Program-made: the position numbers and the translations under genes | Notes under the pieces: generated by a model | The model's input: the letters and a program-made list of their open reading frames with translations, nothing else | The model's database searches: none | Told to the model about the DNA's origin: nothing | In this document: piece by piece, positions 33,627-45,318 of the stretch | How positions within the stretch are numbered: the first letter of the stretch is position 1 | Layout: the number at the start of each line of letters is the position of its first letter | DNA from: Otatea glauca | Lineage: Eukaryota > Streptophyta > Magnoliopsida > Poales > Poaceae | Direction: 5' to 3' | Assembly: GCA_036346275.1 (NCBI GenBank) | Contig: CM070723.1 | Coordinates: 53,150,743 to 53,214,742, forward strand | DNA: 64,000 nucleotides

Positions 33627-36600
33627 ATGTCGCAATTAGAGAGCATCGGCTCATCGCTAGACAGAGTAGAAGGTGCTCCTGAGGGGTCGAGCCAAGTTTC
33701 AAGTGTTGAGCCGAGCCAAGTTCCAAATGTTGAGGGGCCGAGTAAGGTGAGGAAGGCCCGAGGACCTAACAAAGGGGCCACAGGGAGAACGCCGCAGGTT
33801 CTCCACTTCAACGCCACGGGGGTTTCACGGGTCCTTCCAAGTACAAGGGGTGATACCGATTATTCCTCGGCCAATTGGTGAGGGAGAGAGTTCCTATAAT
33901 AGTTAAGGATTGGAGAAAAGAAGTCAGCGCCGAGCAGAAGAATCGGCTATGGGACGAGGTTAAGGGCAAATGGATTATAGAAGAGGAAGATGAAAACAAT
34001 CCAAGCGGTACACCTTCAAGAGGATGGGTGTGGCTCTGAGGCACTTTAGGGTCTTTATGCACAGTGAGTACGTGATGAAAGGCCGTACACCATTCGAGAG
34101 GTATCCGTTCATGACTCCCGGTGTTTGGGAGGAGTTCAGGAGGATCAAGAGTACGCCCGAGGCAGAGGAGCTGAGACAGAAGATCATTTCTACCTAGAGA
34201 CAGAACACGCACACGAACCACCTCAGTTCAGGTAGCTATGAAGGGAAGAAGGTAGAGTGGGCGCGACTAGTCAAGGAGTGCGTGACCTCCGGGACTACGA
34301 TGCCTTACTCGCACATATGTGAGGAGCGGGCACGTGATTGGGTATTAGCGAGGACAAAGAAATCCACGGATGGGCAGCTCGTAGTACCAAACCTAGCTAC
34401 TGCACGCGTCGTCTCCACCATCGTAATACATCTAACTTAGTACATTGCAGTTGACCATTCTTGTTGTATTTCAGATCTAATTCATACTTGCTTCTTGCAG
34501 GTGGAGGTAAGCCAGCAGAAAGAGCAAGGGACCTTTCTGAGCCAAGGGTCAAAGGACATCTTGTCCTCTGCGATCGGAAAGTCTGACCATAAAGGTTGGG
34601 TGCTTGCCGTAGGGGTGGGGCATACGAAGAAGTCCTACTTCCAAGATAACGCTACGAGTGCCAGATCAAGATCATGGGAGGCACGTGCGGAGCACCTCAA
34701 AGACACGCTTAGGGAGCAGCTGAGGGAGGAGATCAAGGAGGAGATGACGGGGGAGATGATGGCACGTGAGGAGACAATGATAGCATGTGAGGAGCGCCTG
34801 AGGGCCGAGATGAAGACGATGATCTCCCAGAGTCAGAGCCAGGTGCCCCCGCCTACTGTAGAGAAACCTGTGCCCTGACCAAGTAGCTATGGTTCCAAAA
34901 ATGATATGTCTGGTCCCCAACTGAAGGTAATAATTAATTTTGACTAACTTAAAGGTGCGAGGTTAACTCTTCATATGTTTTCTCTAAAGTTGCGCACTTT
35001 TTGTAGACGCCTACCAAGTGCAAGCTCACACTAACGGAAGACGAATTTCCTGTTGAGGCTGCACGCGGGATTTAACTTCCAGGCAAGGAGACCGACATAG
35101 TGCATGGTCAGCCTTTAGGGAAGGGCTACATGAGGGTCCAGGTGGACTACGTCCACATCGCCTTCTTATCACATGTGCTCGAGTTCCCTCCCAACGAAGA
35201 CATCACCACTCTCGGGCAAGCACGGATGTCGTTCATCAAGTGGCCCACGACAGGCATCATACTGGTCAAGGTAAAAATCCCCTGCGTCTTCTGTACCATT
35301 CCAGTTGTAAGGCAACAAGTTACATATGTGCATTCTTTGTAGGTTCCTACCGTACCTGCACGTGCTCCCACGACCGTGACGTGTCCTGCACAGAGTATAG
35401 AGCTGGTGTGTAAAAGGACTAGCACGACAGTCATAGAACCGTTGGAGGCCTCAAAGACTCCTGCTAAAAAAGCAAAGCTCACAGAGGTCACAGCGCCCCC
35501 TGAGGTACATGAAAAGCCCACTGCCCCGGCCTCGGAGACTCCTTCTGTACAGAAAGGAAAGTCAGCACAGGCCATAGGGAGGCTTTATGATTTTAAGGCA
35601 TACGTACATGGAAAGCCCCTTCTGCCTTTTGGCAAATTGAATCTAAATTGACTTTCATCGCTGAGAGCATCATGGCACTCCATCAATGCACTGTTTCGGT
35701 GCCTGCGGCTTCCACCTCTAGGCAAGTGGACTCGACAGCTCCACGGATGGTACGTTGACAAAGTGAAAGAGGGCGAGCGGCGAGTCGACTTCAATGTTAA
35801 ATATAGAAAGGGACATTTCCACCACGAGAGGATGGGATATCCCCAGTTAGTTTCGAGGATTTGTTCCATCTATACTAACTGATAGCCATCGATATTTCTA
35901 CTATACGATCCTGGACGCTGTGAGTATCGCACCATATAGCACGAGCTTATGACTTTCATAGGATTTTGCATTATGTTTTTAACATTCAACACGAGTTGCT
36001 GGGCAATGAGGCAGCGAGTCGTGATGAATCGACAACCCGTTGGGTTCGTCGACCCTGAGCTTGTGTCCGCGACCATGGCTAAGCTTCAACCGGAATGGGT
36101 TGCCAGCTACATCAAGGGGGCATTGAGAGCTACGTCGAAGAAGAACTTCGTTCTACTCCCGTACCATGAGGAGTAAGTACTACTTTACCCTTCAATTACT
36201 TGTACGCACTTAAATCGTATGTGAACTTATTTCCTTCGCTGCATACCATTTAATAAGCAACCATTGGGTTCTACTCGTGATAGTTTCAAGTGACAACATA
36301 GTCTACACTTTTAAATCGATCGAAAAGAGACCGATGGCCTACGCGATCAAGCCTCCTTTGGAGCGGTAAGTGCACTATTCTTACCTAATACTTTATGTAT
36401 TTAACTACGTTAATTTTTTTGACTTAACGGCATCTCTCCAATGTATATAGGGGTTTCTCGAACTACGTCGCTGAAGGAGGGATACACGATAACAAAAGGC
36501 TCGAAGCTAGAGTATGTGCGCTTCAAGGTACAAGTGCCTACCATATATAAGATTAATATTTTCTGACATCTATTGTCATCTCTTAATTTCTTTTTCATTC

Positions 36601-36880
36601 TTCACAGTGTCATCAACAGGGCAACAACGACCACTGCGGTTTGTATGTCATGCAGCATATGATGGTCGTGGTCGACGGCTCAAACCTTTTCCCTAAGGTA
36701 TATATACATGCATAATAAACAATTAGCCTTTCACATAGAAATTTCAAAAATTAAATTAGTGCACTTGTTTCTATTTTGCAGCGCATATCAATATCCCTCA
36801 GAAGAGCTTAGACATCTCTGCACTCAACAAGTTACGAGACCACTTATGCCAGTGGTACTGGATGGAAGTTATCTCGCAGA
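33627..36880 (+). pseudogene. CACTA B second gene (ORF2): En/Spm transposase domain, coiled coil, Ulp1-like C48 domain
   Basis: Begins 'MSQLESIGSSLDRVEG' (33627-33881), then a frameshifted Transposase_24-like region to 34430 ('RHFRVFMHSEYVMKGRTPF', 'PFMTPGVWEEFRRIKSTPE', 'NHLSSGSYEGKKVEWARL'). 34495-34878 is a coiled coil ('LKDTLREQLREEIKEEM'). Further exon-like pieces: 35010-35280, 35376-35651 (Pro/Ala/Lys-rich), 35950-36176 ('GFVDPELVSATMAKLQ', 'KKNFVLLPYHEE'). 36255-36365 gives 'NHWVLLVIVSSDNIVYTFKSIEK' and 36608-36700 gives 'CHQQGNNDHCGLYVMQHM': the His, Gln and Cys (codon 36635-36637) of a C48 peptidase. Lys stands where the catalytic Asp is expected ('FDS' to 'FKS'). gt/ag-like borders separate the pieces. 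Stops and frameshifts make it a pseudogene. Confidence 0.8.
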
Positions 36881-37139
36881 TGGGTAGGTTTACAAATCCT
36901 GAAAGCTCCTACTAGTTTATATGTGAACAATATTACATATGTGAATGCGATTGCATATGTACTGACTGTGAAGCATGTTTGAGTTCTGTTTTATGAAAGA
37001 ATGTGATTTGTGTTTTAATAGAATATTTGTGTTCTGTGAATGTGATATGTGCATAATGTGTGCTATTGCTGTGTGATTGTGATATGTGCATATTGTGTGA
37101 AATATGTGCTGATTGGAGCGTAAATTGGAAAATAGCACA
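36881..37139. other. ORF2 3' region of CACTA B
   Basis: TG-rich sequence with repeated tgtgatatgtgcata and tgtgtgaaat phrases, probably the 3' untranslated region. No gene seen. Confidence 0.4.
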
Positions 37140-37374
37140 CCCCGTCATCTCTAGCGGTTCTGAGAAGAAATTGATTATAAGAAGTGATAGAGATGAGTCA
37201 GTCATCTCTATCGGTTATTTCGAAGAACCGATAGAGATGACACACTCATCTCTATCGAGCAAGAACCGACTGTAATGGCGCGGCCTCATCTCTGTCTCAT
37301 GAATTTGTGTTGCCACTAGAACTGACTGTGATGATAAAAAAGAACCGATTGTAATGTATATTCGTGTAGTAGTT
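37140..37374. repeat. Right subterminal array and terminus of CACTA B
   Basis: Several copies of catctctatcggtt and aaccgatagagatga, then weaker copies (gaaccgattgtaatg), ending in gtgtagtagtt at 37374. The terminal base differs from the canonical CACTA end. Confidence 0.8.
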
Positions 37375-37415
37375 ATTCACCCATTCTTAAATTAATTATG
37401 CACTGCTAGGTACAT

Positions 37416-37830
37416 CTTGAATATAATGCAATTATGTAACCAAATGCTACCTTAGATGGCAAAGAACAAATGGATCTACAAGCTTGATTTAAACACAATC
37501 TTCAAATTCTCTCTTCACCAAACTAGCTAGATCTTAATATAACGCAATTAGAATCAATTACTAGCCTTAGATCATAAAGACCAAATGGATCTACAAGCTA
37601 GATAGATCTAAACAATCTTCAAATTCCCCCTTTACCAAACTAGCTAGATCTTCAATATAATGCAATTAGAACCAATTACTAACCTTAGATCAATAAGAAC
37701 CCATGGATCTACAAGCTAGATCTAAACAATCTTCAAATTCTCTTTTTACCAAGCTAGATCTTATAATGAAATTAGAACCAATTACTAACCTTAGATCACC
37801 AAAATCAAATGGATCTACAATCACCCTTCA
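37416..37830. repeat. Tandem repeat of 110-117 bp, four copies, in the CACTA A leader
   Basis: Units begin at about 37416, 37533, 37650 and 37760. Each has the order aatataatgcaattag, accttagatca, aaatggatctacaagct, aatcttcaaattct, accaaactagctagatc; the fourth is partial. On minus this is downstream of the TNP2 promoter of CACTA A, in its transcribed leader or first intron. Confidence 0.85.
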
Positions 37831-37927
37831 AAATCAATTGTTTTTACACCAGATCACCTCACAACCATAGCCACCTCAAAGATAGATCCCGAAACCCTAA
37901 AAAGCACTAAGTGGCTCGGGGCTCTGC

Positions 37928-38323
37928 ATTATATATTGCTAGGAGCTATCACAGACGGTTCTATTCATAAACCGTCAGTGATATACAGGGATATCATAGA
38001 CGATTTTAGTATAAAATCGTCAATGATGACGCCATAGCTATCACAGATGGTTTTATATGAAATTCGTTTGTGATGACCCTTGATATCACATATGGTTTTA
38101 TACTAAAACCATATGTGATAGCTACAGGCGTCATCATTGACGGTTTTATACTAAAACCGTTTGTGATATCCCTGTATATCACTTACAATTTATGAGGAGA
38201 ATCGCCTATGATGATGTCACTGACAGTTTCACTCTAGAACCGTCAGTGATGTTCCTCATCACCGACGGTTTTGAAAAACCATATGTGATGAGGTGTCTAA
38301 TATAAGCCTTTCTGTAGTAGTGT
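37928..38323 (-). promoter_or_regulatory. Right terminus of CACTA A with TNP2 promoter
   Basis: Plus-strand ttatata at 37929-37935 reads TATATAA on minus. Immediately upstream (37942-38290) are about twelve palindromic cacagacggtt-type motifs, then the terminal repeat to 38323. This is the 5' end of the element relative to its genes. The leader after the TATA box has the plant-like phrase ttagggtttcgg at about 37893-37904. Confidence 0.75.
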
Positions 38324-40627
38324 TAACTCGACTCGGGCGAGAACACTCCCCACTATACTACGGGCAAGTCCATCCCTCGCACATCCAGCTATTACCATAA
38401 CCCGCCCACATCAAATCATCATTTATTTTCATCTTTATACCAAAATATCAACAACCTTTATTCCCATTATGCCTAACATTTTTTATTCATAATGAATAGC
38501 ATATCCGACTACCCGTTATACCATTTCTAAGCAAGACTAAGCAAATGCGTACATATTCAATTATGCCTAAATTGATATTATTAGATGTCTAAACCTAACT
38601 TGGGGTTATCAAAGATATCATGTCAATATTTATTAAGAAACTTCCATGAAATATGGATTTTATCTACCAATACCACAATATAGATCATTTACTGAAATTA
38701 ATGCATGCATTCATAGTTTTGACAAAACAATGTAACTTCAGTGCAATAGTGGGGTCAACATGATCAAAGGGGGTTCTTGCCTTGCTCGTCAAATTCTTGA
38801 GTAGAGTCGGTGTCGACAGTCACAGATTCTGGAACATCGGTGTCTAAACGCAGTTCGCCGCAAAACAATAATAAGAACCAAAAAAAGTTAATAACATCAA
38901 ACTCAAATATAATCATAGAAATAGAGGGCTCTAGTGTTATAAGGATTTTTGGAAAGTGGGTTCACATTTTTTTAGGTTTATTCATGTGAGTTAAGATTTT
39001 TTATATTTTAACTTAGGACAAGAATTACCCTAATTAAGAAGTAAGTGCAAACAATGTCTAAGGACAAATATTTTTACATAGATGGAGGCTCATGATTTTA
39101 GGAGATTTTAGAAGATGATTTCACAAATTTTTTAAATTGTTTGCAACAATTATTCAAGTTTGGATTTTGTGTGTATTGAATACTATCCTAAGTAAGAGTT
39201 TAGTCCAAACTAAGTCAAAATTCAAATATATTTACAGAAATGGAGTGATTATGGTTTTATAAAATTTGATAAATTGGTTTCATCAATTTTGGAGTTAGTT
39301 TATGAAAATTTCAAAAAGTGCATATTTTAGGTTTTATTCAAATTTTTTAACAGAGGTCAAACTTTAAATATTTTTTCATAGGTGGAAATTTCCTAATTTT
39401 ATAAGAATTTAGAAACTATTTTGACTAAATTTGGAGTTAAATTTCAAAAATTACAATTGTTTGAATATTGTATGTTCTAGTAAATTCACTCAAATTGAAA
39501 AATACACTTTCAAAAGGGAAACGGCTTTTCTCTTTTTTGGATTTTCCCATTTTTTCTGATTTTATGCATAGGGGTTGACACTGGGCCCCACCCGTCAACG
39601 AGCCAAAACAGAGGAGGTGGCCGACAAGCTCAATGGTGACGAGGGAGGGGCGGCGCGGCCCGATCAATGGTGTTGAGCTCGAGAAGACTCGAGGAGGCCA
39701 GGAATCGACTGGTAGTGGCAGAGCATGACTGGAGCTGGCTAGTGTGGCGGCGGTTAGCTAACAAGGAGGAAAAAGAGTCATCGTCCTCGAGAACGAGAGG
39801 GGAAATTTTTCACAGTGTCCAGGGGTTCCATTTTGCTACCATGTGCGGTCGGAGCGTTGCCGGAGAATCGCGATGTTGGTGGGCTGGAGCTCGGGAAGAA
39901 GAGCACGACATGGTGGCAGAAATGTTGTCGGTTGCTGAAATCAAATGGAGGGGAGGGTTAGTAGGTCCCAAGCATGCTTTGGTCAGCTTGAATTGAGCTT
40001 CAGTTCACTAAGGAGGAGCAATTGCACTTTTGCCCCCTTTTGGAGCTCATCGGTGATGCCGGCTGGTGGAGGCACTGGGTTTCTAGCTCGTGGTCGAGGG
40101 ACCTCCGAGGCGTGTTGTGGTGCTTGGGAGCAACTCGGATGGCTTTTGTAGGCGAGGAGGGAAGTTCGATGAAGACTTGCGAGCTCATCTCCGTGGCCTA
40201 GAGAGGGGACAGCGTCGATGTAAAATAAGGGGTCTTGGCCAGAATTGTGCGTGAACGCTTGGTCGGCGGGGCAGTGGGGAAGTGATGGTGCATCAGAGGC
40301 TCGGTGGGACAGGGCGAATGGTGGTGTGTACAGCGACCGGAGCGTTTGCACGAGTTATGGCTGAGCCGTGGCAGGGCACGGGCGCGTGGGGGCTCGCCAT
40401 GGTAGGTGGTGTGTGTGTAGAATCGGGGTGGCATCCATGGGCAGGCACCTACGGCTAGTCGATCAGCGCGCGTGGAGCAACTAGCATGCGTGGGGCACTC
40501 ACGACGCGGGGCGTCGCACGGTAGTGCGCGCCCTAGCACAGTTGGCGTGCATGAGTGCCAGGGGCCGCTGGTCGGTGGGGCATGGGGCAACCGGGTCCAG
40601 GTGGTAGACGGCCCACTTGGCAGTGAG

Positions 40628-40804
40628 CACTACTACAGAACTGGGCATCACAACCGGCCTATTAGACCCTTCTGAAAAAATATAAATACTATCTAGCTAA
40701 TCTTATATGCTCGTATACTACACATATATACCCTCCGTTGTGCGAGATACTTCCTATGTTATGAGATACAATATAGGGAGTAGAAAGAGAGCTTCCTCTA
40801 TCTA

Positions 40805-40896
<92 letters not shown>

Positions 40897-41242
40897 GGGG
40901 TGTGGGCGTGTGGCGGGAGTATGTCCAAAAAGGAGTATGTCCAAAAAAAAATATACATACCACTTCTGAAAAAATATAAATACTATCTAGCTAATCTTAT
41001 ATGCTCGTATACTACACATATATATATGGACATAAAAAGGAGTATGTCCAAAAAAAAAATATACATACCACTTCTGAAAAAATATAAATACTATCTAGCT
41101 AATCTTATATGCTCGTATACTACACATATAAGATTATATATGGACATAAAAAGGAGTATGTCCAAAAAAATATATACATACCACTTCTGAAAAAATATAA
41201 ATACTATCTAGCTCGCTGCCAGTGGGTCAAGCTTGGGGGCCG
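40628..41242. repeat. 615-bp insertion/rearrangement in L2: CACTA-like end, AT microsatellite, tandem repeats
   Basis: Flanked by an exact 17-bp direct repeat, gcccacttggcagtgag (40611-40627 and 41243-41259). It opens with CACTACTACAGAACTGGGC, a CACTA-type terminus of a fourth sequence family, but no matching right terminus is seen. Then four copies of a unit starting cttctgaaaaaatataaat (about 40670, 40965, 41071, 41185; spacing 106-114 for the last three). Between the first two lies an (AT)n tract at 40801-40886. The right edge forms a palindrome (ctgccagtgggtc with ggcccacttggcag). Confidence 0.65.
40801..40886. repeat. (AT)n microsatellite
   Basis: More than 40 uninterrupted AT dinucleotides, followed by a short GT run and a G-rich stretch. 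Confidence 0.95.
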
Positions 41243-41882
41243 GCCCACTTGGCAGTGAGATAGAAGGAAGAAAATAAAAAAATTTGAATTATGGTTTTTG
41301 GACAGACGGAGTTCGTTGACTTAATTGAGCTATCAAAAGGGGTTCAAAATTTTTGTGTAGAGTCTTGAGGTAATTCTTAAGCACCCATAAAATTTTGGAT
41401 CATGATCACACTTGTGCAATTTTATAAAAATCTGACAATGTTGTCGTTCAATATAAATTTTCCTGTATTTGATTTTCTAGAGGCATCGAATGAAGTTCAA
41501 TATTTTTGAATTTTTTTGTATGGTCTAGGGGTTCTACAAATGACACCATAAAATTTTAGAGCATGATCAACCATGTGTATTTTTATAAAAATCTGACAAT
41601 GCCTCTATTATTCTTCAATTTTGCTGCTTTTGATTTTTTTGTTGAAGTGTTAAATGCGTTCAAAATTTTTTGGGACTTTACAGATGTATTTTGGGGACAA
41701 ATTTTCCCTAGATTTTTTTCTTGGATTTGAACTCAAAATTTAGAAACCCTAGTTTGATCAATGAAAATCATTTTCTTAAAATCAAAATTCTAGGGAAATC
41801 ATAAAATGATGAAAATTCAAATTGGGCCAATCTTCCACTTGTATTTTTTAGATTAATTTATTTTCAATTACGGGATGTTACA

Positions 41883-44567
41883 ATCCCTGTCATAATCATT
41901 TTCCCCTATAGCAAGGCATACACCGTTGCATCGCAATCGTTATTCCCAACACCTCGGTGAGGGCACCCTTGCGAGCAAACCTACCTGGAGTGCCCGTACT
42001 ACTTCGGCCATCTAATGTGCAAAGCTAGTCCTAGACGACTTAATTGGTTAAGGCCACCCCATAATAACACTTGTGGTTGCGCAGTTATCTTGGATTATAC
42101 AACAGTACGTTCGTTCCTTAATCTACCCAGACAAGAACTCCCTCTACACTACGTGCAAGTCCATCTCTCGCACTTCTGGCTTATAGCAATAACTCGCCCT
42201 TGTCAAAACTTAGTTTTCAGTTTTAATTTTATACCAAAGTAACAGATAAAACTTTCTCATCATATCAAAATTTCTATCCCCCAACAAATAATTTAACCAA
42301 TCATTTGTTCTCCCTATTCATAGAGCATGGCTAAGCATAAGTATACATAATCAAATATACCCAAAGTTGATATTAGTTCTTGTCTAACCCTTACCTTATG
42401 GATTTTAAGGTTAATGTTACGTATTTATCAAGGAAGTTCCATGTAACAAGTAGGAATACCCACCGATACCCACCAAATAGTAAATTTACTTAAAGTACAT
42501 GCATACATACATAAAGTTGTAAAGCAACATAAACTAAGTGAAATAATAGGATCAATTTGATTAAAGAAGGTGCTTGCCTTGCTCGTTGAGTTCTTTTGTT
42601 GGTTCGCAGTCGACGAGGTAGTTTTCGGAGCACTGGTATCTCAACGCAGTACATCGTAAAGCAATAATAAGAATCAGATGAATCCAAACAATGACCAAAT
42701 TCAAATATTTTTGTAGAAACAAGAAGAGTATGATTTTATAAAATATTAAAAATTGGTTTCACTCAATTTGGAGTTTATTTGCAAAAGTTATGAGTATTTG
42801 AATTTAAATCGGCTGAAAATTCCCTAAAATAAGTACGAAAAGTGACGTTGAAGGCAAATGTTTGGAAACCTACGTTTCTTTACCGAGAAGGCGTATTCTC
42901 AACTGAATTGATGTGCATTTCTCATTTCTATAGGTTTTAAGCCCATTTTACAGAGATTGACTGCTGGGGTCCACTTGTCAGCATTTTATTAATGTTTTTT
43001 AAATAACTGATAGGTGGAGTCCATTTGTTAGCGACTCATGACTTAAATACCAGTTTAGTTTAGAAATCAAGCTATTAATTTCACCTAGACTCACATGTTA
43101 GTACTCAGTTTTCAAAACTCGGTTTTAAAAAGAAAACCAACAGATAGGGCCGACTTGTTAGTGAAAGAACTCGGTTTTAAAAAGAAAACCAACAGATAGG
43201 GCCGACTTGTTAGTGAAAGAGAGAGCGAGCGAGAGATTCGAATGACTAACAAGCAGGGCCGCTTGTCAACATCTCAAAACAGGGCGGCGGCTCGAGCGTG
43301 GGTGCCAGCAACGAACGGTGGTGGCTTGTGCGGCGAGGGTGCTTGAGATGGAAAGAGGGGATAGAGGAAAGGCTAGGGGAGCAGTCAGCGGTGGTCGGGC
43401 TTGGTCGGAGAAGGCTGGTTGTGAAGCTTTGAGGTGGCAGCCATGGCCGGCAGTGGGGAAGGAAATATGGGGGCGGTAGTGCTCAATTGAGGGAGGGAAA
43501 GCATCTGGGAGGTGGTAGGGTCTTTTTTTGAGGGTTGGCGATGGTGACCGCGGTAGGTGAAGAAGATGATCGAGGTGGCGGTGTTCTCGACAACTTGGGC
43601 TTCAAAGAAAGTGAGCAACATGATAAGGGCAAGCTAGAGGGGGTCCAACTCTGGGATTTTGGAAATGCTCATCAGAGGAAGCGTTTAGGCTTTGTTTGCT
43701 CTGGTAGCTCTCATCGGCAATGGAGCTTCTTCGAAGAGCAATGGCACTAGGAGAATAGGGGCGAGGTAGTAGGGACGTGCGTGGGTAGAAGAGTTCCCAT
43801 GGTGCCCCCCTTTTATACGCTCAGATTCGAGGCTCTCAGTTCGGCCGTGGTAGGGACACATGAGCTTGGCGTGCGAGCCAGCACAACTACAGTTGTGTGG
43901 TGCGTGCACGGTGTGGTTCGAGTGAGTCCTGCGCACGTACTAACCAAAGGAGAGGCTAACATGGAGGCTTGGTATGTCAGTAAGAGAAGGAAAGGGAGTG
44001 GAGCCACGAGAGAGAAAAGCGAAAAAAATGGGTCTAGGGCTAGGTGCCTTCCTTTTTCTCACTCGAAAAGACAGGTCTCGGGCTAGGTGCCTTGTTTTTC
44101 TGGATTTCAGTTCAAATTCATTTACGGCTAGGAATTTCTAGAGCTATCAAACTATCTCCGAAGTTTATGAAAAATTTTAAGGGTGTTATTGGGGTGGTAC
44201 CAATGTTTCTATAAAATTTTCTAAATATTAGCAGCTCTAGATTTTTCTTGAAAAATTCTTTTAGTGTTTCAGTTTTAACAAAGAATTTAGTTTTAGATTT
44301 TCCAAAAATAGTAACGACTCCAAAATTTATGAAATGTTTTGGAGAGGTCCTCAAAGCCATTTGAAACTTAGGTAGAATTTTTGCAGACTTTGTGCTGATC
44401 TGTGTTTGAAGCTTAAAATCAGAAATAGTAACCAGGTTGTTGAAAAGTATTTTCTTTAAATACCAAAAAATTCCAGAAAAGCTAGAAAATTCTGTAAGTT
44501 TATAATAAACTCAAATAACAACTTGGAAACTTATTATTTTAATTTGATGCAAAATTAGGACGCTACA
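41883..44567 (-). mobile_element. LTR L3, truncated at its left side
   Basis: Begins abruptly at atccctgtcat, the point equivalent to about 17508 or 17547 in L4, directly against the L2 start. It runs through the shared blocks (caaacctacctggag, cactacgtgcaagtccatc, gtgcttgccttgctcg) to its LTR start TGTAGCGTCCTAATTTTGC on minus at 44567. The simplest reading is that L2 inserted into L3 and that a deletion later removed the left flank. Its GC-rich block is at about 43240-44090. Confidence 0.8.
43117..43220. repeat. Exact 52-bp tandem duplication in L3
   Basis: Two adjacent identical 52-base units (43117-43168 and 43169-43220), each starting actcggttttaaaaag and ending gttagtgaaaga. The identity implies a recent event. 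Confidence 0.9.
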
Positions 44568-45318
44568 TATATGAAATAATTATTTTGATAATTAACTTTT
44601 ATTATGGGCACAATCTGATTTTAAATTTAGCACAGGACCACAAAAAAAAAATCAGATACCGCCATGCATGTATGTACGGATCTTTTATCTAAAAGTTTAT
44701 TTACCATGCAAGCATGACATTTTTCGAAATCCGCAAGCAGTCGATCCATGCTCCTTTGGATACAATCATGCATTTAGCTGGAGTAGCGTGCCACGAAATC
44801 GAGCAAAAGCTTCACCCTCGTCACAAATCTGGACGACTGAACCCAAACTCCCGTGCATACACATTCTTCTGTGCTAAAGCTTATCCACAAAACTATCGAA
44901 ATCACTAAAAACTATGCTCAAGCAGTCAAACTTGAATGCCGTGCTAGAACTCCTGTGCAAATCCACATGCTCGCTTAATTGAATAGGGAAATGCGCAATC
45001 AATCCGTACGGGCTAGATCTCAACAAGCAAGATTCAATGCTTTGTTTTAGGTTCTCCGTACGTCGGCTTCGCTGTCTTATTCCCTCCAGAAACTTGTGGT
45101 TGATTGCAACCTAAATGGCGCATAATATATAAGATTAATTATATACCTGTGGCCTGTCCTTGTAAGAGTCTTTCGGCAACTATGTTACTTATCAGTTGTT
45201 GTTAACCTAGCTAAGTACTAGGGTAACAACGACCCATTTCCGATATTTTATGGGTAAGTAAAATGGGTAGGATGTTGTGAGATCTGTTGCATAGATAACG
45301 AGGTATACAAGTGGAGGC
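44568..45318. other. Unassigned sequence between L3 and the hAT remnant
   Basis: Sequence of ordinary composition without the repeats seen elsewhere. Short open frames (44668-44908) have no recognisable domains. It could be older host intergenic DNA or part of an unrecognised element. Confidence 0.35.

Larger units (their letters stand above)
23998..37374 (+). mobile_element. CACTA (En/Spm) element 'B', 13.4 kb, inserted in CACTA A
   Basis: Left terminus CACTACTACAAAATGGTAC at 23998. The right end, read inward from 37374 on minus, is AACTACTACACGAATATAC, so its outermost base has changed from C to A. Flanking trinucleotides are atg (23995-23997) and att (37375-37377), a likely decayed 3-bp duplication. 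Subterminal arrays of ccgatagtgat and ccgatagagat motifs lie at both ends. Two genes on plus: TNP2 (25695-28930) and ORF2 (33627-36880), separated by a 1.27-kb internal motif array and a second promoter. It sits about 50 bases upstream of the CACTA A TNP2 start. Both genes contain stops, so it is defective. Confidence 0.88.
9819..38323 (-). mobile_element. CACTA (En/Spm) element 'A', both termini present, 28.5 kb with inserts
   Basis: Left terminus CACTAGTACAGAAAA at 9819; right terminus reads CACTACTACAGAAAG from 38323 inward on minus, matching 13 of the first 14 positions. TTA at 9816-9818 and 38324-38326 is the 3-bp target duplication. The interrupted host sequence (LTR L2) reads ggtccttaactcg across the join, as expected from L4 and L3. 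Both ends carry tatcacagacggttc-type subterminal repeats. Genes lie on the minus strand: promoter at about 37935, TNP2 (23948 to 16339), internal promoter (15930), ORF2 (15830 to 10440). Inserts are CACTA B, LTR L4 and a hAT MITE; removing them leaves about 10.3 kb. Both genes are degenerate. Confidence 0.9.
38324..41882 (-). mobile_element. LTR L2, right segment
   Basis: Continues L2 from 9818: gcaagtccatccctcgcac at 38368 matches L4 (about 17821) and L3 (about 42157); gggttcttgccttgctcgtc at 38770 matches the same point of L4 (18230) and L3 (42570). The LTR start on minus is at 41882 (TGTAACATCCCG). Total L2 length with the left segment is about 4.35 kb. It contains a GC-rich block (39540-40680) and a local rearrangement at 40611-41259. 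Open frames in the GC-rich block match no family. Confidence 0.85.

Noticed and set aside
39667..40675. Open frames in the GC-rich part of L2 (for example 39667-39996)
   Set aside because: They lie in a non-coding LTR block and equivalent frames are not kept in L1, L3 or L4.
38324..44567. L2 and L3 as the two LTRs of one full-length element
   Set aside because: They abut directly with no internal region, L3 begins in mid-LTR, and the two differ in sequence; nested solo or truncated LTRs fit better.
44668..44908. Small frames as a possible host gene in the unassigned gap
   Set aside because: Short, overlapping and without domain, codon or splice evidence.
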